Shown here one piece after another: positions 55,472-64,000 of a stretch of 64,000 nucleotides of DNA. A program made the translations under genes and the position numbers. The notes below the pieces were generated by a model. It worked only from the letters and a program-made list of their open reading frames with translations. It searched no databases and had not been told where the DNA came from. The stretch covers positions 372,001 through 436,000 of the forward strand of contig NZ_RYDV01000002.1 of NCBI RefSeq assembly GCF_003971065.1, in the 5' to 3' direction. Source of the stretch: Candidimonas sp. SYP-B2681. Lineage in GTDB: Bacteria > Pseudomonadota > Gammaproteobacteria > Burkholderiales > Burkholderiaceae_B. Every line of letters starts with the position of its first letter. The stretch's first letter is position 1.

Positions 55472-56797
55472 ATGACCCACGTCTTTCAGCGTAACCCAAA
55501 ACAACATCTCGATCTTGCTATACGCGGCCAAGGCATCGAACTGTTCGATCAGCATGGCAAAAGCTATATCGACGCGTCGGGCGGAGCAGCAGTCTCGTGC
55601 CTGGGGCATGGGCATCCCGTCGTAATACAGGCAATCAAAGATCAGCTCGATAAAGTGGCCTATGCACACTCGTCTTTTTTCACGACGCAGGCGGCCGAGG
55701 ATCTGGCCGATTTCCTTGCTGCGCGTTCTCCGGATGGGCTTGACCATGTGTATTTTTTGTCGGGCGGGTCAGAAGCCGTAGAGGCCGCTCTGAAGTTGGC
55801 TCGTCAATACTTTGTTGAAACTGGACAGCCGAAGCGCAGTCAATTTATCGCGCGACGCCAAAGTTATCATGGCAATACCCTGGGCGCTCTGGCCATAGGC
55901 GGTAATGCATGGCGGCGCGAACCGTTTCTGCCTTTGCTGGTGCCCGCGCATCACGTTTCGCCGTGTTACGCGTATCGTGACCAACTGCCAGGCGAAACCG
56001 AAGAACACTATGCCGAGCGCCTGGCGCAAGAGCTCGAACAGAAGATTGTCGAAATAGGTCCCGAGAATGTTGCGGCCTTTGTTGCAGAAACGGTTGTGGG
56101 GGCGACCGTGGGCGCTGTAGCGCCTGTCAAGACCTACCTGCAGCGTATACGGCAGGTATGCGATCGCCACGGCGTGCTACTGATACTGGATGAGGTCATG
56201 TCGGGCATGGGTCGTACAGGACATTTGTTCGCATGTGCTGAAGACGGGGTCGTTCCGGATATCATCACGATTGCAAAAGGGCTGGGTGCCGGTTACCAGC
56301 CTATAGGGGCCATGATGGCCAGCAGCAGAATCTACGATGCCATCGTAGCTGGCACTGGTTTTTTCCAGCACGGACATACCTATATGGGTCATGCTACTGC
56401 TTGTGCCGCCGCCCTGGCGGTTCAACAGCTTATCGAACGCGATCGTTTGTTGGAAAACGTGTCGGCGCGGGGCGAGCAGTTGCGCGCCGAATTGCGCGTG
56501 GCTTTCGCTCGGCACCCCAATGTGGGTGATATACGGGGCCGTGGGTTATTTGTCGGGGTGGAGTTTGTTCAGGATACGTCCACTAAAACAACGCTGGACC
56601 CTGCAAAGAAAACCCATGTACTGCTTAAGAAGCAAGGCATGCGCAACGGCCTTATGATGTATCCCATGGGCGGCACGGTTGATGGCGTACAAGGCGACCA
56701 TGTCCTGCTTGCGCCGCCTTTTATTTGCACAGAAGCTGATATCAGCGAAATCGTCGCGCGCTTCGTCAGCACGGTTACTGAAGTATTGCCTGCTTAA
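55472..56797 (+). CDS. Class III (PLP) aminotransferase
   Basis: A 441-residue fold-type I aminotransferase. The conserved LILDEVMSGMGRTGHLFACAEDGVVPDIITIAKGLGAGYQP carries the cofactor Asp and the PLP Lys. YIDASGGAAVSCLGHGHP and SGGSEAVEAALKLARQYF are also typical. It acts on an unknown omega- or beta-amino compound. It is divergent from the RpiR regulator and followed by a CMD-family gene. The 134-bp upstream region is AT-rich. Confidence 0.93.
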   Translation: MTHVFQRNPKQHLDLAIRGQGIELFDQHGKSYIDASGGAAVSCLGHGHPVVIQAIKDQLDKVAYAHSSFFTTQAAEDLADFLAARSPDGLDHVYFLSGGSEAVEAALKLARQYFVETGQPKRSQFIARRQSYHGNTLGALAIGGNAWRREPFLPLLVPAHHVSPCYAYRDQLPGETEEHYAERLAQELEQKIVEIGPENVAAFVAETVVGATVGAVAPVKTYLQRIRQVCDRHGVLLILDEVMSGMGRTGHLFACAEDGVVPDIITIAKGLGAGYQPIGAMMASSRIYDAIVAGTGFFQHGHTYMGHATACAAALAVQQLIERDRLLENVSARGEQLRAELRVAFARHPNVGDIRGRGLFVGVEFVQDTSTKTTLDPAKKTHVLLKKQGMRNGLMMYPMGGTVDGVQGDHVLLAPPFICTEADISEIVARFVSTVTEVLPA

Positions 56798-56814
56798 ATC
56801 AAGGAAGTCACCAC

Positions 56815-57345
56815 ATGGCCCGTTTACCGTACGCCGATCTGGCTCACCCCGAAGTCAGCCCTTTAGTCGACCAAATCGTTGCCGAGCGTGGTAGCGTACT
56901 GCACCTTTACCAGATGCTGCTGCAAAGTCCGCCAATAGCTCGGGGCTGGCTCAATCACTTAACCGGTATTCGTCACCATAGTTCGCTTGCGGGCGACATA
57001 CGGGAAATGGTGATCATGCGTATCGCTATCATCAACGGGGCGCCCTACGAGGCCGATCAGCATGCGCCTATCGCCTTGAAAGAAGGCATGACGCAAGCAC
57101 AGCTTGACGACCTCGGCCAATGGGAATCCTCGTCGCTATTCAGTGACAAAGAACGGGCGGTGCTTAACTACACAGATACGATGACACGCCATGTTCAAGT
57201 GCCGGATGCAGTTTTTGCGGCAGTAAAACCGCATTTCGAGCCGCGTCAATTGGTCGAGCTGACTGCCACGATCGCGACCTACAACATGGTGTCCCGCTTT
57301 CTTGAGGCCCTGCAAATTCATTCAGATGACGCCCGGGCAACGTAG
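56815..57345 (+). CDS. Carboxymuconolactone-decarboxylase (CMD) family protein
   Basis: A 176-residue all-helical AhpD-like protein: LTGIRHHSSLAGDIREMVIMRIAIINGAPYEADQHAPIALKEGMT. The Cys pair of AhpD-type peroxidase members is absent, so it is more like the non-redox CMD group. It lies 17 bp after the aminotransferase and is probably in its operon. Reaction unknown. Confidence 0.87.
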   Translation: MARLPYADLAHPEVSPLVDQIVAERGSVLHLYQMLLQSPPIARGWLNHLTGIRHHSSLAGDIREMVIMRIAIINGAPYEADQHAPIALKEGMTQAQLDDLGQWESSSLFSDKERAVLNYTDTMTRHVQVPDAVFAAVKPHFEPRQLVELTATIATYNMVSRFLEALQIHSDDARAT

Positions 57346-57437
57346 CACGGGTCAGTTATCGAGCGCAGCTGTTCAATCGTACGACGACCATCACACAGAT
57401 GCTGTCCCGACTAATGGGGCGGTTTTCTGTTTGTATT

Positions 57438-57977
57438 TCAGCGGCCCCACAAAACGTCAGGTTTATTTGAGTCGGCGTTGAGCACGCGGGCGAGTACAAA
57501 ACATAGGTCGGATAAGCGGTTCAGATACTGGATAACCGGTGCATTGACCGGTTCGCTGCGGTTCAAGCTAATGACGGCGCGTTCTGCGCGCCGACAGACG
57601 GTGCGGGCGACATGGGCGAGCGCAGCTGGACGAGTGCCTCCGGGTAAAATGAATTCTTCAAGCCTGCCCAGCCTGGCATTGTGTTCGGCGAGCGCTTCGT
57701 CCAAATACAGGACGTGATCATTGTTGACTGCCGTATGGCCTGGAATGCAAAGTTCGGCACCCATATCGAAAAGGTCGTTCTGTACCCGGCCCAGCAGTAC
57801 ATCGATGGCGTGGGGCAGAGGCTCGGCGCGCAATACGCCAAGATTGCTATTCAATTCATCGACTTCGCCCAGGGCGGCGATTCGAGGGGAGTCTTTGTCT
57901 ACCCTGCTTCCATCGCCTAGTCCTGTCGTGCCTTTGTCGCCGGTACGGGTCGTAATTACTGAGAGGCGCGTTGCCAT
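57438..57977 (-). CDS. Cob(I)yrinic acid a,c-diamide adenosyltransferase (PduO type)
   Basis: Adenosylates cobalamin. The 179-residue protein has TTRTGDKGTTGLGDGSRVDKDSPRIAALGEVDELNSNLG (ATP-binding) and a conserved C-terminal RRAERAVISLNRSEPVNAPVIQYLNRLSDLCFVLARV. It stands alone and is convergent with the CMD gene. No B12-dependent enzyme gene is near. Confidence 0.94.
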   Translation of the reverse strand: MATRLSVITTRTGDKGTTGLGDGSRVDKDSPRIAALGEVDELNSNLGVLRAEPLPHAIDVLLGRVQNDLFDMGAELCIPGHTAVNNDHVLYLDEALAEHNARLGRLEEFILPGGTRPAALAHVARTVCRRAERAVISLNRSEPVNAPVIQYLNRLSDLCFVLARVLNADSNKPDVLWGR

Positions 57978-58074
57978 GAGGAGACTCCTGATTGTTTGCC
58001 GATCATTGCCGGTTATAGCCGGATGCGCGCACAGTGCTATGCTTGAAGCGTAATTTGTTTGTGGAGTTTAGCTT

Positions 58075-58377
58075 ATGCCGTTCGTAAACCAGCGGGCATT
58101 ACAAGCCATGGCCGCCGTACTTGCCTTGACCTCTTTTTATTCCACCAGTGCAGTTGCCCAGGAAGGGACTGCATCGGGCGAAGTCCGCCGCATTGATATC
58201 GAGGCTGGCAAGATAACCATCAAGCATGGTGCCATCTCCGAGCTCCAATTACCGGCCATGACGTTGGTCTACAAGATAGACCCTGCATTGCTCAAGGATA
58301 TAAAGCCTGGGGACCGCGTGAGCTTTACCGCCCGGCGCGAAGCCGGCCAGTATGTGGTCGTTAGTATTTCGAAGTAG
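58075..58377 (+). CDS. CusF-like copper-binding periplasmic protein with altered metal site
   Basis: A 100-residue exported protein (signal peptide to about AVAQ-E) with a CusF-type OB-fold: GEVRRIDIEAGKITIKHGAISELQLPAMTLVYKIDPALLKDIKPGDRVSFTARR. Against E. coli CusF (His36, Trp44, Met47, Met49), the His and first Met are kept but Trp is Leu and the second Met is Leu. Copper affinity may be lower. It stands alone, without cus genes. Confidence 0.85.
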   Translation: MPFVNQRALQAMAAVLALTSFYSTSAVAQEGTASGEVRRIDIEAGKITIKHGAISELQLPAMTLVYKIDPALLKDIKPGDRVSFTARREAGQYVVVSISK

Positions 58378-58420
58378 CTGCCTGGTTGCTCTTACAGGAA
58401 GCCAGTTTGGGCAACGGGTA

Positions 58421-58454
58421 CCGGACGCCAGGAACTAAACGTTCCGGGCGTCGG
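58421..58454. terminator. Imperfect hairpin between convergent cusF-like and hslU genes
   Basis: A stem of about 13 bp with one bulge and one mismatch (CCGGACGCC.GGAAC against GTTCC.GGCGTCGG) and a 5-nt loop. No T-run. It lies between two 3' ends and so may end one or both transcripts. Confidence 0.45.
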
Positions 58455-58461
58455 CTGCTAA

Positions 58462-59793
58462 TTACAGAACGTAGCGCGAAAGATCCTGATCGCTTGCCGC
58501 TTCTTCGAGCTTGTCATTGACGTAGGCCGCGTCAATAGTAATGGTTTGACCACTGCTGGCCGACGCGTCGAATGACAAGTCTTCGAGCAGTTTTTCCATC
58601 ACTGTGTATAAGCGGCGAGCTCCGATGTTTTCGGTTCGCTCGTTTACGTCGAACGCCAGTTCTGCCATACGCTGTATGCCTTCATCAGTGAAGTCGAGCT
58701 TGACCTCTTCGGTGGCCAGCAAGGCACGGTATTGTTTGGTCAGTGACGAATCTGTGTCACACAAAATACGTACAAAATCGCCGGCGGTCAGTGAATCGAG
58801 TTCGACGCGAATGGGAAAGCGTCCCTGCAGCTCGGGAATCAAATCGGAAGGCCGCGACAGGTGGAACGCGCCGGAAGCGATAAATAAAATATGGTCTGTA
58901 CGTACCACCCCGTATTTCGTATTCACGGTGGTGCCTTCAACCAGGGGAAGGAGGTCGCGTTGAACACCCTGGCGCGATACGTCTCCGCCCTGATGCTCCT
59001 GACGGGTCGCGATCTTGTCGATTTCATCCAGGAAGACGATGCCATTTTGTTCGGCATTGAACACCGCGGCGGTGCGTAGGTCTTCTTCGTTGATACGGCG
59101 ACCGGCTTCTTCTTCTGCGAGCAGCTTGAAGGCTTCTTTCACCGACATCTTGCGCGTCTTTTTCTTGTCGCGGCCTAGCCCTGCAAACATGCCTTTCAAC
59201 TGCTCGGTCATTTCCTCCATGCCAGGAGGGGCCATGATTTCCATTTGGGGCGCTGACTGGGCAACTTCAATTTCGATTTGCAGATCGTCAATCGCACCCT
59301 CCCGCAGCCGTTTGCGAAAAGTCTGGCGGGCGCTGTTTTCTGTGCGGTCTGGTTCGCCCTGCGCATTGCGAGGGGGCGACACGAGTACATCGAGGATGCG
59401 GTCTTCAGCGGCATCTTCGGCTTGCGTTCTGACGCGGCGCATTTCCACATCGCGTGTCTGTTTTACCGAAATTTCAACCAGGTCGCGAATAATGGTGTCG
59501 ACATCGCGGCCTACATATCCAACTTCCGTAAATTTTGTGGCTTCTATCTTGATGAAGGGCGCATTGGCGAGTTTCGCCAATCGTCGGGCAATTTCTGTTT
59601 TACCGACGCCGGTGGGGCCAATCATGAGAATATTCTTGGGTACGATTTCGTTGCGCAAGGGTTCGGGCACTTGTTGGCGCCGCCAGCGATTGCGCAAGGC
59701 AACGGCCACGGATCGCTTGGCGCGATTTTGGCCGACAATGTTCTTGTCGAGTTCGGAGACGATTTCTCCGGGTGTCATGTTGGTAAAGGACAT
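58462..59793 (-). CDS. hslU: HslU (ClpY) protease ATPase subunit
   Basis: The AAA+ unfoldase of the HslVU protease. Walker [10 protein letters not shown], pore-loop region [12 protein letters not shown], Walker [14 protein letters not shown]-terminal YVL tail that activates HslV. 443 residues from ATG 59793. 54 bp downstream of hslV, in one heat-shock operon. Confidence 0.96.
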   Translation of the reverse strand: MSFTNMTPGEIVSELDKNIVGQNRAKRSVAVALRNRWRRQQVPEPLRNEIVPKNILMIGPTGVGKTEIARRLAKLANAPFIKIEATKFTEVGYVGRDVDTIIRDLVEISVKQTRDVEMRRVRTQAEDAAEDRILDVLVSPPRNAQGEPDRTENSARQTFRKRLREGAIDDLQIEIEVAQSAPQMEIMAPPGMEEMTEQLKGMFAGLGRDKKKTRKMSVKEAFKLLAEEEAGRRINEEDLRTAAVFNAEQNGIVFLDEIDKIATRQEHQGGDVSRQGVQRDLLPLVEGTTVNTKYGVVRTDHILFIASGAFHLSRPSDLIPELQGRFPIRVELDSLTAGDFVRILCDTDSSLTKQYRALLATEEVKLDFTDEGIQRMAELAFDVNERTENIGARRLYTVMEKLLEDLSFDASASSGQTITIDAAYVNDKLEEAASDQDLSRYVL

Positions 59794-59847
59794 ATTTGCT
59801 CTATGTGTTGGATGCGAAAACGATGCGCATGCAGCGCAGGGCACTCT

Positions 59848-60381
59848 TCACAGAGTTTCGACAACGTGGTTCTGATTGGTGTAGATGCACAGATCGCCCG
59901 CGATCTGCAGAGATTTTTTCACGATCTCTGCGGGCGGTATATCAGTATTCTGAAGCAAGGCCAAGGCTGCGGACTGCGCATAGGCACCGCCCGAGCCGAT
60001 GGCCGCGATGCCATGTTCGGGCTCGAGGACGTCACCGTTTCCGGTAAGGACCAGTGTGTGGTCGCGGTCGGCGACGATCAGCATGGCTTCTAGGCGGCGC
60101 AGGACACGGTCGGTGCGCCAGTCTTTGGTAAGTTCTACCGCTGAGCGCATCAGGTTGCCCTGGTATTTTTCCAGCTTCGCCTCAAAACGTTCCTGCAATG
60201 TGAACGCATCGGCCGTCGCGCCGGCGAAGCCCGCTAGAATCTTGTCGTTGTACAGGCGACGTATTTTGCGCGCTGTACCTTTGATGATGATGTTGCCCAG
60301 TGTTACCTGACCATCGCCGCCCAAGGCGACCTGATCGCCGCGGCGGACACAAATAATAGTAGTGGCGTGAAATTGTTCCAT
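59848..60381 (-). CDS. hslV: HslV (ClpQ) protease subunit
   Basis: The Ntn-type peptidase of HslVU. The short N-terminal extension MEQFHA is expected to be removed so that Thr7 (TTIICVRR) becomes the nucleophile. GDGQVTLG and the [14 protein letters not shown] block are typical. 177 residues. ATG 60381 follows AAGGAAGGA. Confidence 0.96.
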   Translation of the reverse strand: MEQFHATTIICVRRGDQVALGGDGQVTLGNIIIKGTARKIRRLYNDKILAGFAGATADAFTLQERFEAKLEKYQGNLMRSAVELTKDWRTDRVLRRLEAMLIVADRDHTLVLTGNGDVLEPEHGIAAIGSGGAYAQSAALALLQNTDIPPAEIVKKSLQIAGDLCIYTNQNHVVETL

Positions 60382-60406
60382 GGATCCTTCCTTTGAACTG
60401 TTTACT

Positions 60407-60431
60407 TGGGGGCAATGACCCAAAGTTCAAG
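60407..60431 (-). promoter_or_regulatory. Sigma-32 (heat-shock) promoter for hslVU
   Basis: On the minus strand, CTTGAA (60431-60426) and CCCCCA (60412-60407) are separated by 13 bp, matching the RpoH consensus (CTTGAA-N11-16-CCCCAT), 26 bp upstream of the hslV ATG. HslVU is a known sigma-32 target in proteobacteria. Confidence 0.8.
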
Positions 60432-60493
60432 AGGAAGTCCATGGCAACGCCAGGGCCGTCGCCACGGCGACAAGCCCAGGCTTTTCAGGCGAG

Positions 60494-60937
60494 TTAATCG
60501 CCGTACAATTTCTGACGCATTTCCCGCCGTTCTTGTGCTTCGAGGGATAATGTTGCCGTCGGACGCGCCAGCAGGCGTGGGATGCCGATGGGTTCACCGG
60601 TTTCTTCGCACCAGCCATAATCGCCTGCATCGATGCGTGTTATGGATTGCTGCACCTTCTTGAGTAACTTGCGTTCGCGGTCGCGCGTGCGCAGTTCGAG
60701 CGCATGCTCTTCTTCGATCGTTGCACGATCGGCCGGATCCGGCACAAACTGAGTTTCCCGCAGGTTTTCAGTTGTCGTTCCTGCGTTGGTAAGAATTTCT
60801 TGTTCCAGCTCTTTCAGGCGATTCCGGAAAAAGGCCAATTGAGCTTCATTCATGTAGTCAGACTCTGGCATTGCCAGAAGTTCGTCTTCTGTTGGCAAGT
60901 GGATCTGACTCTTTGCGGCGGCTGATTTGCTTGCCAT
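60494..60937 (-). CDS. dksA: DksA-family RNA polymerase factor with one cysteine
   Basis: Secondary-channel RNA polymerase regulator acting with ppGpp. 147 residues: coiled coil with the acidic tip DPADRA (Asp67, Asp70) and C-terminal YGWCEETGEPIGIPRLLARPTATLSLEAQERREM. Only Cys110 remains of the four zinc ligands (E. coli CESC...CIDC reads CEET...SLEA), so it should not bind zinc through a four-Cys finger. Zinc-independent forms are known in other proteobacteria. It sits between hslV and the zinc-related cobW/zur genes. Confidence 0.93.
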   Translation of the reverse strand: MASKSAAAKSQIHLPTEDELLAMPESDYMNEAQLAFFRNRLKELEQEILTNAGTTTENLRETQFVPDPADRATIEEEHALELRTRDRERKLLKKVQQSITRIDAGDYGWCEETGEPIGIPRLLARPTATLSLEAQERREMRQKLYGD

Positions 60938-61009
60938 GGTGTGTCCTTTTATTGTCGTGTTGGTGCTTGGAACCGTGGATGCGTCCTTGTTACGCAACCC
61001 GGTTCACTA

Positions 61010-62107
61010 TCAAACCAAACATTGTTCCAGGCCCCGAGTAAAAATTTCTTGGGGAAGTTTACGGCCAATGAACACCATTTTGGTATTAGGCTTTTCACTG
61101 GATAGCCAAGGCTTGCCAGGTTCTGCACCCATCATCATGTGCACTCCCTGGAAAAGCATTCGGCGGTTTATTCCCTTCAGGTACAGAATTCCCTTATAGC
61201 GCAGCAGATCGGGACCGTATACCTGCACTATGCCGCCCAAGAATTCTTCGAGCCGTTCAGGATCGAACGCTTTCTTGGACCGAAATACGAAAGCCCCGAT
61301 CTCGTCGTTATGAGGAGCGTGGTGATCATGGTGTTGGTGGCTGCAATGATCATTGCAGTCGCCTTCGTGGTCATGGTCGTGATCGTGACTGTGATCGTGG
61401 TCATGATCATGGGCTGCATCGGGGTGTTCGTTTGCGAGAAAGTCCGGATCGATGTCCAGTATGGTATTCAGATTGAATCCGCTGATATCCAGCAGTACTT
61501 TCAGATCGGTTTCGCCAAAATTGACGGGAGTAATCGAGGCACGCGGATTAATTCGTACAAGGCGGGCGCGCAGGGACTGATAGTCGACATCGTTGACCAA
61601 GTCTTTTTTCGATATCAAGATACGGTCGGCAAAGCCCACTTGCTTTTGCGCTTCCTCTTGCTTGTCGAGCGTTTCCATGCCGTGTTTGGCGTCTACCACT
61701 GTGATGACGGCATCCAGACGGTAATAGTCCGCGATCTCGTCATCCATGAAGAAGGTTTGGCACACAGGACCGGGGTTTGCCATGCCAGTCGTTTCGATAA
61801 TGATCCGTTCGAACGACAGCTGACCCTCTTGGCGACGTACGCGAAGGTCGTTAAGCGTGCGCATCAGGTCGCCTCGGACCGTGCAACAGATGCAGCCGTT
61901 GCTAAGTTCGATGATCTCTTCTTCGCTGTCCTGGACGAGCAACTCGTTGTCGATGCTTTCTGGCCCGAACTCGTTCTCGATGACGGCAATCCGGCGTCCG
62001 TGGTATTCGGAAAGGATTCGTTTGAGCAGGGTGGTTTTGCCTGCCCCAAGGAAACCGGTAAGGATAGTCACCGGCACCATTTTGTCTGGGCTAATAGCGG
62101 GTTTCAT
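61010..62107 (-). CDS. CobW/COG0523-family metal-chaperone GTPase, His-rich
   Basis: A 365-residue G3E-family GTPase. Walker A GFLGAGKTTLLKR (Lys24), metal-binding CICC (Cys72, Cys74, Cys75), Walker B/G3 ETTGMANP, NKxD replaced by SKKD. About residues 228-268 form a run of His/Asp (HDHDHDHSHDHDHDH and more) for binding several zinc ions, then the CobW C-terminal domain. Located just downstream of zur, so it is probably a zinc-allocation chaperone (ZigA/YeiR group). Confidence 0.92.
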   Translation of the reverse strand: MKPAISPDKMVPVTILTGFLGAGKTTLLKRILSEYHGRRIAVIENEFGPESIDNELLVQDSEEEIIELSNGCICCTVRGDLMRTLNDLRVRRQEGQLSFERIIIETTGMANPGPVCQTFFMDDEIADYYRLDAVITVVDAKHGMETLDKQEEAQKQVGFADRILISKKDLVNDVDYQSLRARLVRINPRASITPVNFGETDLKVLLDISGFNLNTILDIDPDFLANEHPDAAHDHDHDHSHDHDHDHEGDCNDHCSHQHHDHHAPHNDEIGAFVFRSKKAFDPERLEEFLGGIVQVYGPDLLRYKGILYLKGINRRMLFQGVHMMMGAEPGKPWLSSEKPNTKMVFIGRKLPQEIFTRGLEQCLV

Positions 62108-62302
62108 TGTAGGCCTCGCATGGCGCGGGTCTGATTTATATGACGCCGTATAAGATGGCGGCTATATCATAAATTTCAATCCGCGCAAAAAAAACATAAC
62201 GTGCGATTACATCACAGCATACGCTTTAGAGCAAACACCGAGTGGAAAACTTGCATCCCCTTGAAATAAGTCGCTAAAAAAGCAAGCCTACCCGCGAGAT
62301 GG

Positions 62303-62827
62303 TCAGGCGTTGTGTGCGTGTACGTGACCATGGCTAGCGCTATGCCCCCGGCATTTATTGCATAGCGCCCTGAGTTCAGTCTCGTGACTGGAAAGCACGA
62401 ATCCGGCTGCAGCAACCTTGCCCGCCAGCTGGCGGCTGAGCTCTGGATCGCTTAATTCGGCAACCGCGCCGCATTGGGTACAAACGACCAGCAGGTCGTG
62501 TGGTTCACCCGCTGCATCCAGGCACGCGGTCCACGCATTAATGGCGTCAAGGCGGTGAACCAAGCCTTCGTCCACTAAAAAATCCAGGGCGCGGTAAACG
62601 GTCGGTGGCGCGGCTCCAGGCTGAACCGAACGAATCAGTTCCAGCAACTCGTATGCCTTCACGCTGCGTTGCTCGGCAAGTAGTATTTCGAGCACCTTGC
62701 GCCGTATGGGCGTGAGCCGCTTGCCGCGCTCGGCGCACAGCGAGTCGGCGGTACGTAGCTTTGCCGCAATGGCAGGCGGTGAAGTCGAATATTTGGCAAC
62801 CATGACGCTCTGATTTGAGGAACACAT
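62303..62827 (-). CDS. zur: Zinc uptake regulator Zur (Fur family)
   Basis: A Fur-family repressor of zinc uptake: winged helix RGKRLTPIRRKVLEILLAE and PPTVYRALDFLVDEGLVHRL, then C-terminal CTQCG and CNKC zinc motifs and a His-rich tail (HSASHGHVHAHNA). Divergent from znuCB, with a matching operator between them. Up to 174 residues from ATG 62827; ATG 62803 is an alternative. cobW lies downstream. Confidence 0.9.
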   Translation of the reverse strand: MCSSNQSVMVAKYSTSPPAIAAKLRTADSLCAERGKRLTPIRRKVLEILLAEQRSVKAYELLELIRSVQPGAAPPTVYRALDFLVDEGLVHRLDAINAWTACLDAAGEPHDLLVVCTQCGAVAELSDPELSRQLAGKVAAAGFVLSSHETELRALCNKCRGHSASHGHVHAHNA

Positions 62828-62877
62828 TGGGGACGTATCTTACAGATCTACGGGCGGCACTATGCACGCGTCTTCAG

Positions 62878-62891
62878 TATGTTATAACATA
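62878..62891. promoter_or_regulatory. Zur box
   Basis: TATGTTATAACATA is a perfect 14-bp palindrome with the ATGTTATAACAT core of proteobacterial Zur operators. It lies between divergent zur and the znuC leader, 51 bp upstream of the zur ATG (62827), and can control both directions. Confidence 0.85.
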
Positions 62892-62931
62892 ACACCAGCC
62901 TTTCATCCTTACTCACTCATTTTGCGGATTC

Positions 62932-63081
62932 ATGCGCCGAACCCTTTTCGCTTCGTCCCGTCAAACAAACGCCTACCGTGGCTCCGCCTTGCTGGCGTCA
63001 TGTATTCGCCGGGCGGCCCACATATTGGTTGCGGTGGCTTTTCTGTGGTTGCTTACTGGCTGGGCCCTGGCATGGTGGTAA
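62932..63081 (+). CDS. Tiny putative membrane protein upstream of znuC
   Basis: A 49-residue ORF (ATG 62932, TAA 63079-63081) between the Zur box and znuC. The C-terminal half is one hydrophobic helix (AAHILVAVAFLWLLTGWALAWW); the N-terminal half is basic and Ser-rich. It ends 10 bp before the znuC ATG, so translational coupling is plausible. It may be a leader or a real small protein. I recognise no family. Confidence 0.45.
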   Translation: MRRTLFASSRQTNAYRGSALLASCIRRAAHILVAVAFLWLLTGWALAWW

Positions 63082-63091
63082 GGCGCAGACC

Positions 63092-63808
63092 ATGAATCAC
63101 GCTGTTATCGAACTGGACCAAGTCTCGTTAGGTTGGCGTGACCGTGTGGCCGTTCGCGACGTAAGCGGTGCTTTTGCGCAAGGCTCGCTTACCGCTATTG
63201 TCGGACCGAACGGCGCTGGCAAGTCTACCCTTGTCAAAGGAATAATGGGTCTGGTCAGTCCTCTACGGGGCCGGATCCGGCTCGCCGGTAATTCCCGACA
63301 CCAAATAGCCTGTCTGCCGCAGCTTGGCGAGCTGGACCGCAGTTTTCCCATCAGCACCTATGACCTCGTTGCCATGGGCGCATGGCGCCGAGTGGGGGCC
63401 TGGAAGGGTTTTGATAAATCGGAACACGAGCGCGTGCAGGCGGCCCTAACGACGGTCGGGCTTGCCGATTTCGGGCCCCGTATTATTGGTACCTTGTCGG
63501 GTGGGCAAATGCAGCGAGCGCTTTTTGCACGGTTGCTTTTGCATGATGCGACCACGCTTTTGCTTGATGAACCTTTTGCAGCAGTAGACCGCCACACGAC
63601 TGAAGACTTGATGGCTCTATTACAGGAGTGGCATCGCGAGGGGCGTACTGTCATAGCAGTGCTGCATGACCTTGACATGGTGCGTGCCTGCTTTCCTGAA
63701 GCGTTGTTGATGGCCGGACAGGCCGTGGCGTGGGGTCCAACCAGCGAAGTCCTGACGCCGGAAAACCTGCATCTGGCTCGCCACTTATGCGCAGGAGACT
63801 ATCTGTGA
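63092..63808 (+). CDS. znuC: Zinc ABC transporter ATP-binding protein
   Basis: The ATPase of a metal (Mn/Zn/Fe family) importer: Walker [10 protein letters not shown] (38-46), signature [16 protein letters not shown], Walker [12 protein letters not shown]. 238 residues from ATG 63092. The Zur box upstream and the adjacent zur point to zinc. It overlaps znuB by TGATG. No znuA is seen in this window. Confidence 0.93.
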   Translation: MNHAVIELDQVSLGWRDRVAVRDVSGAFAQGSLTAIVGPNGAGKSTLVKGIMGLVSPLRGRIRLAGNSRHQIACLPQLGELDRSFPISTYDLVAMGAWRRVGAWKGFDKSEHERVQAALTTVGLADFGPRIIGTLSGGQMQRALFARLLLHDATTLLLDEPFAAVDRHTTEDLMALLQEWHREGRTVIAVLHDLDMVRACFPEALLMAGQAVAWGPTSEVLTPENLHLARHLCAGDYL

Positions 63809-64000
63809 TGTGGCTTTTTGATTTTCTATTGGGACCATTTATAGACTACGGCTTCATGCGGCGCGCGCTGGCGGGTGCTCTGGCATTGGCATTCGCCGCG
63901 GGTCCTTTGGGTGTGTTCCTGGTTCTGCGTCGCATGAGCCTCATGGGCGACGCAATGGCGCACGCCATTCTTCCCGGCGTCGCGGTAGGTTTCTTGACGG
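63808..64000 (+). CDS. znuB: Zinc ABC transporter permease ZnuB, truncated at window edge
   Basis: The first 64 residues of an ABC-3 family permease: [57 protein letters not shown], with the family [13 protein letters not shown] motif. It continues past base 64000. Confidence 0.92.
   Translation, partial: MWLFDFLLGPFIDYGFMRRALAGALALAFAAGPLGVFLVLRRMSLMGDAMAHAILPGVAVGFLT

Overview
The window reads as chromosomal DNA of a betaproteobacterium of the order Burkholderiales, most likely family Alcaligenaceae (Bordetella/Pusillimonas-like). The reasons are a Bug-type tripartite tricarboxylate transporter binding protein, the dacC-dat-ybeD-lipB-lipA order, a one-cysteine DksA beside hslVU, birA-coaX, waaC-waaA, moderate-to-high G+C, and dense gene packing. 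I cannot fix the genus from sequence alone. No rRNA, tRNA, insertion sequence, prophage or CRISPR array was recognised.

Layout. 1-3.7 kb: 3' part of treY (trehalose synthesis) converging on a glutamate dehydrogenase gene. 4.06-7.0 kb: cysH-cysD-cysN, assimilatory sulfate activation and APS reduction. 7.0-7.86 kb: a gene-free stretch between convergent genes carrying two copies of an unusual folded repeat. 7.86-17.2 kb: a Crp/Fnr-type regulator divergent from a seven-gene operon in which two acyl-CoA-ligase-family genes flank a complete LIV-type ABC transporter, suggesting uptake coupled to CoA activation of an unknown, possibly aromatic, acid. 17.2-22.1 kb: an orphan amino-acid binding protein, a Bug protein, a small membrane protein, HMG-CoA lyase and dprA. 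22.2-24.5 kb: def, fmt and a methyltransferase. 24.5-31.8 kb: envelope and mixed metabolism (GT25, gamma-carbonic anhydrase-like, a 2-hydroxyacid dehydrogenase, EamA, waaC, waaA, galU). 31.9-34.5 kb: coaX, birA and a hydrolase. 34.7-39.9 kb: dacC, dat, ybeD, lipB, an enoyl-CoA hydratase and lipA. 40-44.3 kb: a nitrite-reductase module (nirV, an NnrR/Dnr-type regulator, nirK, a c-type cytochrome) with a good regulator box before nirK. 44.6-51.1 kb: a Dpp-type peptide ABC operon ending in an N-formylglutamate amidohydrolase-like gene. 51.1-57.3 kb: small enzymes, a third copy of the folded repeat, then a cluster of a C45-type peptidase, an RpiR regulator, a class III aminotransferase and a CMD-family protein. 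57.4-64 kb: a PduO-type adenosyltransferase, a CusF-like protein, hslU/hslV (sigma-32 promoter visible), dksA, a His-rich CobW GTPase, zur, a Zur box, a tiny membrane ORF, znuC and the start of znuB.

The most interesting signal is not a protein. Three elements of about 220-230 bp (7121-7342 on the minus strand, 7528-7747 and 53013-53241 on the plus strand) share one predicted fold: an 18-bp terminal stem, a long inner stem interrupted by a 6-nt/1-nt internal loop, a capping hairpin and a 3' hairpin. Most stem bases differ between copies while pairing is kept, which looks like compensatory change. All three lie between convergent genes. I know of no description of this family, but I could not search. 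A second, smaller repeat family of about 100 bp (23764-23862, 44475-44574), a perfect 36-bp palindrome inserted in frame in lipB, and a 20-bp palindrome just before lipA are further structured-DNA observations.
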